Part shown: in pieces, positions 25,868-34,499 of the stretch
Layout: each line of letters starts with the position of its first letter
Position numbering within the stretch: the first letter of the stretch is position 1
Assembly (NCBI GenBank): GCA_017397885.1
Contig: JAFQHQ010000116.1
Span: 1-34,503 of the forward strand
Direction of reading: 5' to 3'
DNA: 34,503 bases
From: Clostridia bacterium
GTDB taxonomy: Bacteria > Bacillota > Clostridia > UMGS1810
Notes under the pieces: generated by a model
Told to the model about the DNA's origin: nothing
What the model saw: the letters and a program-made list of their open reading frames with translations, nothing else
Databases searched by the model: none
Translations under genes and position numbers: made by a program

Positions 25868-27010
25868 ATGAAAACAGCAATTGAAAACGTCCATGTGGTT
25901 TTGGAAAACGGTATTATCCGTAATGGAGTAATAATAACCGAAGATGGAATAATAAAGGAGTTTGGAACAAAAAAAGAAGTGTCAATTCCGGATGATGCAC
26001 AATGCATAGATGCATGCGGTGCATATGTCGGACCGGGATTTGTGGATATTCATGTTCATGGTGGCGGCGGATATAATGTTTGGGATAATCCCAAAAAGGT
26101 TGCCGCGTTTTTGCTTTCACATGGTGAAACAAGCATTTTGCCATCACCTCCGTATGAGTTAAACTGTGAGGAATATGTCTGTGCGGCAAAAACAATAGGA
26201 TTGGCAATGAAAGAGTGTCCCAGCATTAAGGGAATGTATATGGAAGGACCATACATAAATGTGAAATACGGGGCCTATGCTCACATTAATCCGTGGAGAC
26301 ACCCTATATCCAAAGATGATTATGCTAAAATTGTTGATGAAGCAGGAAAAGATGCAAAGGTGTGGGTTGTTGCACCGGAGAGAGAGGGCATAACAGAATT
26401 TATGGACTATGCCCGAAAGGTGAATCCCGATGTTATTTTTGCAATTGGACACAGCGAAGCGACACCAATTCAAATAAGGAAACTCGGCAAATTCCGCCCG
26501 AAAATTCTCACCCATGCCATGAATGCTACGGGCAGGGGAGATGTCCCTTTGGGCACACGAGGCTACGGACCTGATGAATATTGCCTCAAAGAGAGTGAAA
26601 TGTATGCCGAATTAATTAGCGATTCATGCTCAATTCATGTGCATTCCGAGCTTCAGCAGCTCATTCTTCACTGTAAGGGTGTCGAAAAAGTTATTCTGAT
26701 AACAGACAATATCCATAATGCAACTCCAACTCCAAAAGAATTTGCCCACATTGATGATTTGAATTTTGATGATTGTGGTTCTCTTTCGGGAAGCAGACTT
26801 ACCATGGATCAGGCATGCAGAAACATAATGTGCTCCACAAACTGCGGAATTGCCCAGGCTTTTCTCATGGCATCGACCAATCCTGCAAAAGCAATCGCAA
26901 TGGATGCTGAAATCGGCTCAATTGACATTGGAAAGCGAGCTGACCTGGTTTTTGTTGATGACTGGTTTAATGTGAAAAAAGTTATGATAGGTGGCAGTTT
27001 TATAAAATAA
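25868..27010 (+). CDS. NagA-like amidohydrolase (N-acetylhexosamine-phosphate deacetylase family)
   Basis: A 380-residue metal-dependent hydrolase of the amidohydrolase superfamily. Motifs follow NagA: HVHGGGG (H62, H64), MEGPYI (metal ligand E126), GHSEA (H195), THAMNA (H216) and ILITD (catalytic D280), then SGSRLTMDQACRN and GKRADLVFVD at the end. NagA removes acetate from N-acetylglucosamine-6-phosphate; this protein belongs to that fold but its exact substrate may differ. I start it at ATG 25868 with AAGGTGAG seven bases upstream, two bases after the AraC stop. Its product would fit with the GH3 enzyme of the large operon. Confidence 0.8.
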   Translation: MKTAIENVHVVLENGIIRNGVIITEDGIIKEFGTKKEVSIPDDAQCIDACGAYVGPGFVDIHVHGGGGYNVWDNPKKVAAFLLSHGETSILPSPPYELNCEEYVCAAKTIGLAMKECPSIKGMYMEGPYINVKYGAYAHINPWRHPISKDDYAKIVDEAGKDAKVWVVAPEREGITEFMDYARKVNPDVIFAIGHSEATPIQIRKLGKFRPKILTHAMNATGRGDVPLGTRGYGPDEYCLKESEMYAELISDSCSIHVHSELQQLILHCKGVEKVILITDNIHNATPTPKEFAHIDDLNFDDCGSLSGSRLTMDQACRNIMCSTNCGIAQAFLMASTNPAKAIAMDAEIGSIDIGKRADLVFVDDWFNVKKVMIGGSFIK

Positions 27011-27058
27011 AATGCGTGTACCGTAAAAACAAATTTAGTTTTTGCGGTACACGCATTT
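27010..27058. terminator. Strong bidirectional terminator
   Basis: A 14-bp perfect stem (27010-27023 with 27045-27058) extended by an imperfect A/T stretch. It lies between the convergent amidohydrolase and nitroreductase genes. Confidence 0.85.
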
Positions 27059-27063
27059 AGCGT

Positions 27064-27777
27064 TTAAATAACAAAGCTTCCTACATATCCGTAGCCCTTT
27101 TTCAAAGGTGCGTTTTCATCTTTGAAAAACTTAAACTTTTCACTGTTTGCAACATACATATGAGCAAGGCAAATTCCAACATCAATAAGGTTCATGCTTC
27201 CAAGTACTTTTGAAAAAATGCCTTTTTGCACACAATAGGTGTGAAAAGTGTTACCGCTTTGAACAAAATACCATGGTTGACTGTTGACACTTGACGGTGC
27301 AAGTCTGGCAGGTTCAAGGCGTTTGTTTTCTTTGAGTGCAATTTCGCACAAGGGTTTGCGCTTGAACTCTGAAACAGATGAGCGACAGCGCTCTCCCTTT
27401 GGATAGCCAAATGCCATCATAATCACATATTTCAGCTTGCCTTTTCTATCTTCTTTACTTTTGCCTATTCCAAGCCAGCAAACTCCGAGTTCAAGGCTTT
27501 GCAAATAGAGATCAAGCTGTTGGAAAATAAAACCCACATTTTCATACATGCCTTCTTTTTCTTCACTGTATATGGTAATCATCTGAGGAGTTTTCCATGG
27601 AAGAACACACTTAACGTCTTTTTTTGAAACAAAATCGGCAAATATCTCAATATCGTCATAAAGCGGTTTTATATTTGTGCAGAATTCTTTTATTTTATCC
27701 ATGGTCTTGGCATCAATATTTTCGTCTGTAAAGCTTCTTGTGGATTTCCTTTTATAAATCATTTCTTCAAGGCTCAT
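27064..27777 (-). CDS. Nitroreductase-family protein
   Basis: A 237-residue protein of the FMN-dependent nitroreductase fold, of the longer type made of two tandem half-domains. The N-terminal KRKSTRSFTDENID motif binds FMN phosphate; LELGVCWLGIG and the second-half motif RLAPSSVNSQPWYFV are typical. Substrate is unknown; these enzymes reduce quinones, flavins or nitro compounds. GGGAGG precedes the ATG. It is the last gene of the minus-strand set 31383-27064, 62 bp after the putative glycosidase. Confidence 0.8.
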   Translation of the reverse strand: MSLEEMIYKRKSTRSFTDENIDAKTMDKIKEFCTNIKPLYDDIEIFADFVSKKDVKCVLPWKTPQMITIYSEEKEGMYENVGFIFQQLDLYLQSLELGVCWLGIGKSKEDRKGKLKYVIMMAFGYPKGERCRSSVSEFKRKPLCEIALKENKRLEPARLAPSSVNSQPWYFVQSGNTFHTYCVQKGIFSKVLGSMNLIDVGICLAHMYVANSEKFKFFKDENAPLKKGYGYVGSFVI

Positions 27778-27839
27778 AAAAAACCTCCCTTTGACAAAAA
27801 ATTATTTGAGTTTAATTGTCAATTTCAATTTATATAGTT

Positions 27840-30476
27840 TTATTTTTTAATAATTTTACCTTCAAAGCCGAGAGTCAGTTTTGCATTGAGGGTGTTTTTG
27901 GTTTTAGACTCGCTTGAAACATTTACGCCAAATTCCCCTTTGGGAGTTTTGATTTTGCCTTTGAAGGGCACTTCTTTTTCGTTTCCTGCAAAGTCAATAA
28001 GTTTTGCACACTTACCGTCAAATTCAAGATATTCTCCGCTTCTTAAGTTACATTCAAAAACAATTTTACCAAAGTCTGTTGTAACCGACGGGTTAACAAT
28101 GACTTCTTCGATTCGTGAATAAGCTTTGATATCAGACATTTCAACACCCGAAACATCACCGCAACTTTCGACTGTAACAGAATTTGTTGAATGATAATGG
28201 TATGGGTCTCTGCCCACAAAATAGCTACCCGGGTAGGTGGGGTGGTCAGGATAGTCAAAGGGCAAATCAAGACGCTCGCCGTTGTGAGATTCTGCAAGAA
28301 GAAAATCTCTTTCTCCCTCAAAATCGGTGTCAATGTAGAACCGCAAAACACCTCTGTGGCTTGCACAGCCAAGAGTTATTGCAAGAGCTCCTTTTTTGCC
28401 GTTGCCTTTAACCGACACGGCAAGCACTCTGTTTTGCGACAAGTCGAGTGGCTTTTTGAATTTCTTCTTGATAATCTGATTGCAGACATTTGCCGTTTCG
28501 CTTGCTTTGAGTACATTTGAACCTTTTTTGCAAATTGACGACATACCTGCTTCAATACGGATAAAGGGAGTTTGAGCTTTAAAAGGATTCTCAAAGGTTA
28601 CGGTGTTTCTTTGTGTATCCGAAAGATCATACAATTTCTTTGCACTAAAAACTTTTTCAACAAATTCAAAACCGTTTTCGGTTTCGGTGAGATGACAGTC
28701 ATATTTTGAATTTTTGATTTTTTCGAGGTAGCTTTCGGAAAAATATTTTGACATACGAAGTGAATCGTATTTTCTGTATATGGCAATATTTCTCTGCATT
28801 GCAGGAAGCTTTTTGTAATTCTCATATTTCAAATCGTTATACACCATGCTGAAGTTGTTAACAAGTGAAATTTTCCCCATAGTTTCAACGTCGTTTGTGT
28901 GCTGATATTTAACGGTTTCGTTTTTTGAATCCTCATCTGTCGGATAAAAATCATACCAGCCCATTGTTGGAGCGGAATATCTGTCTATGTGAAGCTTATT
29001 GCTTTCGGCGTGTTGATTATTCCATAGTGTAAAACCTTGCTTGCAGGTGTCCCATGCACCGATTCTTCCTCTTGAAGTCCAAAGAATGGGGTAGTGACAA
29101 GAAGCTTCAAGAAGCGGCTCTTTTTTACAGTACTTCAATACTTCGCACACAAATGCCGCCATATAGTATTGTACCTCGCTTGGGTCGTCGCAGTGTTTTG
29201 AAATTCCGTCAAGAGCATCAAGATAAATTGAGCTGTAACCGCCTTCGTTGTATGCCTTTGCGGTTTCTCTTGCCACATGGAAGAAAAGCTCGGAGCCAAT
29301 CACGGGGCAAAATCCTTGATAGTAACCATCAAGGTGATAAATTTTTGAACCCTCTCTGTATGATTTCGGAGTTGTTTTACAGCAGCCTCTGCGTTTAACC
29401 TTAAATCCGTTTGGTGCGTTTTCAAATTCTATGATTTCGTCACCAATCAGAACATATTCTGTGTTACGGGAGAAAAAGCCGAAATTGTCCGAAATGTTGG
29501 CTGTTGATTCAATGGTAGGCAAAAAGAGTGCATCTTCGCTCACGCCTTCCGAAAGGGTGTAGGTTCCCAAAATTCCTATCTGATTTTGCCATTTCGGAAC
29601 CGACATAATGACTTCGGAATTGTAGTCTATGTAGTGAGAGTAGGTGTGAAGACCCGAAGATATTCCGTTTTCGGCAAGATATTTTACGGCGGTATCTTTA
29701 AAATCCTTTGCATCTTTGTAGTTTATATATGTAAAATCGCCCTGACAGAAATTACCGAACGCCTTGTGAAAATCAATCTGATTTACACCGAGACTTTTGT
29801 AGAAGGGCATGTTTTCTTTGAGATAATTAATTTCGGAATTCTCTTCAATAATACAGTTTTGAAAATTCACATCGGCATCACGTCCCCATGCTCCGCCGAT
29901 TCGTGTGTAAAAACCGTTTTCTTTGTCAATTGTGTTGCATGCTGTTTTTAAAATGCCTTTAATTTTTTCGATGGGAGCTGCAACAAGAGCATATTTTGCT
30001 TTTGTATTTTCCATTTTGCAAAGAACCTCGGCTTTGGTTTCTTTTGCTTTGCAATCGGGGAAATAGCATGGGTTTGCCGGGTATGAGAGTGATATTCCGC
30101 AAGCCTTAATGCCTTTTTTATCTTCCATGTCATAGGCATATTTGGCATGTGCCATAACAAGCTTATATGCAGTTGTGGGAAGAGCGGATGTTATTTCAAA
30201 AGTGAAATAGTTGTCACATTCTGTTACCTCTACAAAAAAGTTGCCGGCTTTTGTTCTAACCGTGAGGATGTCGCCCACCAAAAACATAGCTGTGGGAACA
30301 TGAACGGTTTCTTTGTCTTCATCAATAAAATAGAAAAAGCTTGTGTCTTCGGATTTTATTGACACATTTTTGACTTTGTCGATAATGTTTATAACCGATG
30401 CATCCTCAACTGAAATTTCATATCTTACAAAAAAATTTTCGAAAATAATTTTCTGACCTGCTTCAAAGATACTCAT
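27840..30476 (-). CDS. Large putative TIM-barrel glycosidase, family not recognised
   Basis: An 878-residue protein with no signal peptide. I recognise no named family. Layout looks like a glycosidase: N-terminal beta sandwich (~1-185), a probable (beta/alpha)8 barrel (~190-570) and a C-terminal beta-rich region (~600-878). The barrel part has IGGAWGRDADV, NQIDFHKAFG, GISSGLHTYSHY, then GYSSIYLDALDG (D420, D423), LLEASCHYPILW (E457) and APTMGWYDFYP. Strand-end acids at D420 and E457 are the best catalytic candidates. An odd beta-rich insert (~340-385; LIGDEIIEF, KVKRRGCCKTTP, HLDGYYQGF) sits inside the barrel. GGAGGAG precedes the ATG. It follows the EamA-type transporter by 40 bp and lies opposite an AraC gene, supporting a catabolic role. 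Confidence 0.55.
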   Translation of the reverse strand: MSIFEAGQKIIFENFFVRYEISVEDASVINIIDKVKNVSIKSEDTSFFYFIDEDKETVHVPTAMFLVGDILTVRTKAGNFFVEVTECDNYFTFEITSALPTTAYKLVMAHAKYAYDMEDKKGIKACGISLSYPANPCYFPDCKAKETKAEVLCKMENTKAKYALVAAPIEKIKGILKTACNTIDKENGFYTRIGGAWGRDADVNFQNCIIEENSEINYLKENMPFYKSLGVNQIDFHKAFGNFCQGDFTYINYKDAKDFKDTAVKYLAENGISSGLHTYSHYIDYNSEVIMSVPKWQNQIGILGTYTLSEGVSEDALFLPTIESTANISDNFGFFSRNTEYVLIGDEIIEFENAPNGFKVKRRGCCKTTPKSYREGSKIYHLDGYYQGFCPVIGSELFFHVARETAKAYNEGGYSSIYLDALDGISKHCDDPSEVQYYMAAFVCEVLKYCKKEPLLEASCHYPILWTSRGRIGAWDTCKQGFTLWNNQHAESNKLHIDRYSAPTMGWYDFYPTDEDSKNETVKYQHTNDVETMGKISLVNNFSMVYNDLKYENYKKLPAMQRNIAIYRKYDSLRMSKYFSESYLEKIKNSKYDCHLTETENGFEFVEKVFSAKKLYDLSDTQRNTVTFENPFKAQTPFIRIEAGMSSICKKGSNVLKASETANVCNQIIKKKFKKPLDLSQNRVLAVSVKGNGKKGALAITLGCASHRGVLRFYIDTDFEGERDFLLAESHNGERLDLPFDYPDHPTYPGSYFVGRDPYHYHSTNSVTVESCGDVSGVEMSDIKAYSRIEEVIVNPSVTTDFGKIVFECNLRSGEYLEFDGKCAKLIDFAGNEKEVPFKGKIKTPKGEFGVNVSSESKTKNTLNAKLTLGFEGKIIKK

Positions 30477-30516
30477 AAAGACTCCTCCGTATTAAATTTA
30501 TAAAGAGATACATACA

Positions 30517-31383
30517 TTATAACACATTTAATATCACTGCCGCAATAGAAAAAATAATACTTATCAGCTGTACTGTTGTGAATTTTTCTTTAAACACAAA
30601 AACAGATATAATTGTTGTAATCATCATTCCGACAGATGAAACAAAAACAGCTCTTACGGTTGCATCAACCAGAGTAAGCACATGGAGCATAATAATGCTC
30701 GAAACATTGCTTATTGCCGTACAAATAAAAATTGGTGCGTAGTGTTTGGGCTTCATTTTTTTCATGTCAAAAAGAATTGCTTTGCGGTCATTTGATATCA
30801 TAATTATCAAAAAAACTATTGGCAAAATAATAATATTTGTCCAGAAACAAAAGCTTTCATTGGTTGTTGCTGCACAGCTTTGGGCGTAGAGTTTTGGTAT
30901 TATTCCGCCGGCTCCTGCCGAAAAAAACATCGCTATGCAAATTCCAAGTCCCTTTTTGTCAACGGATGATGAAAAAAACAAAGGTACCCCAACAGCAATC
31001 AGCCTTGCGATAACGGAAAAATAAATGCTTGTTGTGAAATGAGTTTTCTGAATCAATTCTGCAATTAAAGGCACAATGACTGCACCTGCACCCGAGAAGA
31101 CCGACATATATATGAGATTTGCTTTTTCATAAGCCTTCAGTGATATGATGACCGACACAAGACATGTAAATGCATATAGAGTTGAAAACAGCAGTGTGGA
31201 AGGGTTTAGCGGAACGTTGCCGCCGGACATAATGAAAAAATATATTGCCGCCAGCGGATGAGCAAGAAGAATATATATTGTTTTTGATGATTTGAAAGAA
31301 GCGGTTTTTGTGACATAATTTTTCGACATTACAGTTGAAATTCCTGCCATAAAACAGTTTAAAAGCATTAACAAATAACCCAT
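30517..31383 (-). CDS. EamA/DMT-superfamily transporter
   Basis: A 288-residue integral membrane protein made almost entirely of hydrophobic segments, about ten helices in two halves as in EamA (drug/metabolite) transporters. Typical features are the N-terminal MGYLLMLLNCFMAGISTVMSK and the closing half with VDATVRAVFVSSVGMMITTIISVFVFKEKFTTVQLISIIF, matching the family's ending with a conserved FKE. Direction and substrate are unknown. GAGGTGAG precedes the ATG. It is first in the minus-strand set with the putative glycosidase and nitroreductase, so it may move a sugar or breakdown product. Confidence 0.8.
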   Translation of the reverse strand: MGYLLMLLNCFMAGISTVMSKNYVTKTASFKSSKTIYILLAHPLAAIYFFIMSGGNVPLNPSTLLFSTLYAFTCLVSVIISLKAYEKANLIYMSVFSGAGAVIVPLIAELIQKTHFTTSIYFSVIARLIAVGVPLFFSSSVDKKGLGICIAMFFSAGAGGIIPKLYAQSCAATTNESFCFWTNIIILPIVFLIIMISNDRKAILFDMKKMKPKHYAPIFICTAISNVSSIIMLHVLTLVDATVRAVFVSSVGMMITTIISVFVFKEKFTTVQLISIIFSIAAVILNVL

Positions 31384-31401
31384 AAGCTCACCTCAAAAGG
31401 T

Positions 31402-31430
31402 ATTATAGTCACTTTAGATTGACTTTGCAA
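31402..31430 (-). promoter_or_regulatory. Promoter of the transporter/glycosidase/nitroreductase set
   Basis: On the minus strand TTGCAA (31430-31425), 17 bp, TATAAT (31407-31402). The predicted leader is only about 12 nt. The -35 box directly abuts that of the divergent AraC promoter. Confidence 0.6.
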
Positions 31431-31447
31431 GAAATATGATATATAAT
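31419..31447 (+). promoter_or_regulatory. Promoter of the third AraC gene
   Basis: TTGACT (31419-31424), 17 bp, TATAAT (31442-31447). It overlaps the divergent minus-strand promoter. Confidence 0.7.
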
Positions 31448-31479
31448 TGTGGACAAATATTGATGTCGGGAGGCATTGT

Positions 31480-32247
31480 ATGTTTTATTCCATAAACCCT
31501 GAAAGAGGCATATCCGATTATTATTGTTGCATAAGAACCGATGACATAAATCACTCGTTTCACGTTCACAGCCACTTTGAGTTTGTTTTTGTTTTGAGCG
31601 GAAACCTTACTGTGTCGGTTAGCGAGCACATCTTCACACTTGAAGAAAATTCGGTTGCCTTTATTATGCCATATGAAATTCACAGCTACCACACAAATTG
31701 TAAAAGCGATGTTTTCATCATTGCCTGTCCGCCTGAATACATCCCCGAATATAGACAGATTTTACGAGGAAAGGTTTTTGAACCGGGGTATACTGTTTTT
31801 TCAAATGCCCAACGTATTGTTATCGAGGAAATAGCTCAATCGGAATATGCCGATGATTTCAGAAAAAAAGCTTTGATATATTGTGCTCTTTCCGACTTTC
31901 TTGGACATTGCTGTCTTAAAGATGTTGATGTTTTTGAATATGATACATACCGCAAAGCCATTGTTTACATATCCGAGCATTATACTGAAAATATCAATCT
32001 CAAGAAAACCGCCTTTCATGCAGGCGTGACTCCGTCTCACCTGAGCCGTGTGCTGAACTCTGACGGTAAGCCGGGTTTTTCGGAAATAATAAATTCCATG
32101 AGAGCATATGCTTCAAAGCAAAAGCTTGAGCAGACATCACTCCCCATCAGTCAGATAGCCTACGAAACGGGTTTTGGAAGTATTCGTAACTTTAATCGCA
32201 TTTTCAAAAAATTCTTTGGTTGCAATCCGTGTGATATGCGAAGATAA
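31480..32247 (+). CDS. AraC-family transcriptional regulator
   Basis: A 255-residue regulator. The sensor part has FHVHSHFEFVFVLSGN and AFIMPYEIHSYH (cupin fold); the DNA-binding part has INLKKTAFHAGVTPSHLSRVLNSDG and LPISQIAYETGFGSIRNFNRIFKKFFGCNPCDMRR. I start it at ATG 31480, six bases after GGGAGG; an in-frame TTG at 31447 overlaps the -10 box and cannot be the start. It is divergent from the transporter/glycosidase set through an overlapping promoter pair, so it very likely controls that set and itself. Confidence 0.9.
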   Translation: MFYSINPERGISDYYCCIRTDDINHSFHVHSHFEFVFVLSGNLTVSVSEHIFTLEENSVAFIMPYEIHSYHTNCKSDVFIIACPPEYIPEYRQILRGKVFEPGYTVFSNAQRIVIEEIAQSEYADDFRKKALIYCALSDFLGHCCLKDVDVFEYDTYRKAIVYISEHYTENINLKKTAFHAGVTPSHLSRVLNSDGKPGFSEIINSMRAYASKQKLEQTSLPISQIAYETGFGSIRNFNRIFKKFFGCNPCDMRR

Positions 32248-32302
32248 AAAATTTGTATAAAAAGATAACTTGTGATTTTTTGATGTTTAGATTATCTGTT
32301 AA

Positions 32303-32332
32303 TTGACACAAAATGTATGCAGGGTTTATAAT
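32303..32332 (+). promoter_or_regulatory. Promoter of the diaminopimelate dehydrogenase gene
   Basis: Perfect TTGACA (32303-32308), 18-bp spacer, perfect TATAAT (32327-32332), 38 bp before the ATG. Confidence 0.75.
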
Positions 32333-32370
32333 AAAGATATATTAAGAAAATTTTATGAGGAGTGAGTTTG

Positions 32371-33354
32371 ATGATAAAAATTGCAATTGCAGGCTATGGC
32401 AACCTCGGCAGGGGTGTTGAGTGCAGTGTGGCTCAAAATTCCGATATGGAGCTTTTTGGGGTGTTTTCGAGAAGAGCGCCTGAAACAGTGAAGACTGTTT
32501 TTGATTCCACAAAAGTATATTCCATGAATGATATTTTAAAATATAAAGATGACATTGATGTTTTGGTTATCTGTGGCGGCAGTGCCACCGATTTGCCCGT
32601 TCAGACTCCCGAACTTGCAAAAAATTTCAATGTTATAGATAGTTTCGATACCCACGCAAAAATTCCCGAGCACTTTGCAAATGTTGATGCATCAGCAAAA
32701 GAATCGGGCAAAATTGCAATGATTTCCGTTGGGTGGGATCCGGGTATGTTTTCCCTCAACCGTCTCTACGGTGAGGCTGTTCTTCCCGACGGTAAGGACT
32801 ACACCTTCTGGGGTAAGGGCGTCAGCCAGGGTCACTCCGATGCAATAAGACGCATAGACGGTGTTTTAGATGCACGTCAGTATACAATTCCCATAGAAAA
32901 AGCTCTTTCAGCTGTAAGAAGCGGTTTAAACCCCGAGCTTTCAACCCGTGAAAAACATCTCAGAGAATGTTTTGTTGTGGTTGAAGATGTAGCAGATAAG
33001 GCAAAAATTGAAAATGAGATAAAAACCATGCCCAACTATTTTGCCGATTATGATACAATTGTTCATTTCATTTCCATGGACGAAATGAAACGTGACCACA
33101 GCGGCATTCCCCATGGCGGTTTTGTTATCCGCAGTGGGAAAACAGGTGCAAATGGAGAGCATTCACATCTCATTGAATATAGCCTCAAGCTTGATTCCAA
33201 TCCCGAGTTCACAGCTTCCGTGCTTGTTTGCTATGCAAGAGCGGCATATCGCATGAACAAAGAGGGCATGAGCGGTTGCAAAACAGTGTTTGATGTTGCA
33301 CCGGCATATCTCAGTGCAAAGACTCCCGATGAATTGAGAGCTCATTTACTTTAA
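32371..33354 (+). CDS. ddh: meso-Diaminopimelate D-dehydrogenase
   Basis: A 327-residue NADP-dependent enzyme, the usual family length. It converts L-tetrahydrodipicolinate, ammonia and NADPH to meso-diaminopimelate in one step, supplying lysine and peptidoglycan precursors. The start IKIAIAGYGNLGRGVE is the Rossmann loop; ICGGSATDLPVQTPELAKNFNVIDSFDTHAKIP, SVGWDPGMFSLNRLYGEAVLP, WGKGVSQGHSDAIRRIDGV and HGGFVIRSG are characteristic of Ddh. I start it at ATG 32371, eight bases after GAGGAG; the in-frame GTG at 32362 overlaps that site. It has its own promoter and terminator, so it is a single-gene unit unrelated to the carbohydrate genes. Confidence 0.95.
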   Translation: MIKIAIAGYGNLGRGVECSVAQNSDMELFGVFSRRAPETVKTVFDSTKVYSMNDILKYKDDIDVLVICGGSATDLPVQTPELAKNFNVIDSFDTHAKIPEHFANVDASAKESGKIAMISVGWDPGMFSLNRLYGEAVLPDGKDYTFWGKGVSQGHSDAIRRIDGVLDARQYTIPIEKALSAVRSGLNPELSTREKHLRECFVVVEDVADKAKIENEIKTMPNYFADYDTIVHFISMDEMKRDHSGIPHGGFVIRSGKTGANGEHSHLIEYSLKLDSNPEFTASVLVCYARAAYRMNKEGMSGCKTVFDVAPAYLSAKTPDELRAHLL

Positions 33355-33362
33355 ACAAATTG

Positions 33363-33392
33363 ACCGGACATGATTTTTCATGTTCGGTTTTT
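33363..33392 (+). terminator. Intrinsic terminator of ddh
   Basis: 11-bp stem with one G-T pair (33363-33373 with 33378-33388), TTTT loop, followed by TTTTTG, 9 bp after the stop. Confidence 0.85.
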
Positions 33393-33420
33393 GTATATAA
33401 TACAGACTTGAATTTTATTT

Positions 33421-33437
33421 GTCGCTTTTCGAGCGAC
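33421..33437. promoter_or_regulatory. Small hairpin upstream of the HD-domain gene
   Basis: GTCGCT and AGCGAC form a perfect 6-bp inverted repeat with a 5-nt centre, 50 bp before the start codon. A -10-like TACAAT lies just downstream, so the repeat is near the -35 position and could be an operator. Confidence 0.3.
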
Positions 33438-33487
33438 CCGGTTAATAAATTTTGTGATACAATAAGCATGAAAGGAGAGATGACAAA

Positions 33488-34339
33488 ATGAAAATAGAAA
33501 ATAAAAAATTTGATGAGGCAATTGTGTTTGCCACAAAAATGCACTCCGGTCAGCTTCGAAAAGGAACGGATATTCCATATATTGTTCATCCGCTGGAGGT
33601 AATGGGAATACTCTGTAGCATGAAAGCCGATGAAAATCTCATGATTGCAGGGGTTTTGCATGACATTGTTGAAGATACCGAAGCAACATTGGATGATATC
33701 CGAAAGAGTTTTGGTGAAGATGTGACAATGCTTGTTGCATCCAACTCAGAGGATAAATCAAAAACATGGCAGGAACGAAAATCTCACACAATTACGGAGC
33801 TTGAAAAGGCGGATAAAAGAGTCAAAATGCTTATTATGGCAGACAAGCTTTCCAATTTGCGAAGCATTGCACGGGATTACAAAGACATCGGTGACAAGCT
33901 CTTGGAGAGATTCAATGCTCCAAAGGAAAAACAGGCGTGGTATTACGGCGGTGTGCAGGATGCTTTGTATGACATGCAGTTTTGCAAGGAATGCGAAGGG
34001 GCATATTGGGAGTTTGTAGGGCTGTATAAGGATGTATTTGTAAAATATTTGTATGATGCCCGAAATGAGATTATATATCAGCTTTGTGATGACGGCACGG
34101 CATTTCGCATGAAAAAGGGAAGCCCTGCATGGGAAAGCCTTGAAAACTACATTCCCAAAGCTATTGCCGAAGAAATTGTCAAAGATGAAAATCATCAATT
34201 CTTCAGCGCAAGTCACGTTTTTGATAATACTGTGATGCTTTCGCGGTGGGAAGCCGAACACATGGAAGATGAATGGAATATGAATTATTGGGGCAAGGTG
34301 AACCGTGACGGAAAAGACGGGAAATATAAATCTTGCTGA
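33488..34339 (+). CDS. HD-domain protein, (p)ppGpp hydrolase-like
   Basis: A 283-residue cytoplasmic protein. The first ~150 residues match the metal-dependent HD hydrolase domain of RelA/SpoT and small alarmone hydrolases: GQLRKGTDIPYIVHPLEV (R24, H34), GVLHDIVEDTEAT (H58, D59, E62, D63) and MADKLSNLRS (D119, N123). The synthetase, TGS and ACT domains of full RelA/SpoT are absent, so it resembles a stand-alone hydrolase that could degrade ppGpp or a related nucleotide. The C-terminal ~130 residues are a domain I do not recognise. AAAGGAGAG precedes the ATG. Confidence 0.8.
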   Translation: MKIENKKFDEAIVFATKMHSGQLRKGTDIPYIVHPLEVMGILCSMKADENLMIAGVLHDIVEDTEATLDDIRKSFGEDVTMLVASNSEDKSKTWQERKSHTITELEKADKRVKMLIMADKLSNLRSIARDYKDIGDKLLERFNAPKEKQAWYYGGVQDALYDMQFCKECEGAYWEFVGLYKDVFVKYLYDARNEIIYQLCDDGTAFRMKKGSPAWESLENYIPKAIAEEIVKDENHQFFSASHVFDNTVMLSRWEAEHMEDEWNMNYWGKVNRDGKDGKYKSC

Positions 34340-34379
34340 TGCGGTAAATTGGAGTTTGGCGGGGAGTTTAACACAAGGA

Positions 34380-34499
34380 CGAAAGGCTCCCCTGCCTAAG
34401 GGGAGCTGGCAGTGAGCATAGCGAAACTGACTGAGGGGTATTATTGAAACCATTGATATTCCTGCGTTTCGTACCCCTCCGTCTTTGCCTTACGGCAAA
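34380..34499. repeat. Palindromic dispersed-type repeat at the right edge
   Basis: Several nested inverted repeats: GGCTCCCCT/AGGGGAGCT (around 34386-34408), GAGGGGTA (34434-34441) with TACCCCTC (34471-34478), and TTTGCC/GGCAAA (34484-34499, loop TTAC). No coding potential is seen. From memory, similar palindromic GGGGAG/CCCCTC sequences recur in Oscillospiraceae-type genomes. It may continue past the window. Confidence 0.6.

Noticed and set aside
27791..27822. Inverted repeat TTGACAA-N18-TTGTCAA between the putative glycosidase and nitroreductase genes
   Set aside because: Considered as operator or promoter, but the DNA is very AT-rich, no proper -10 box fits and the spacing differs from the 1861-1888 repeat.
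33758..34453. 231-codon minus-strand frame opposite the HD-domain gene
   Set aside because: The + strand has conserved HD hydrolase motifs and a ribosome binding site; the opposite frame has no recognisable protein.
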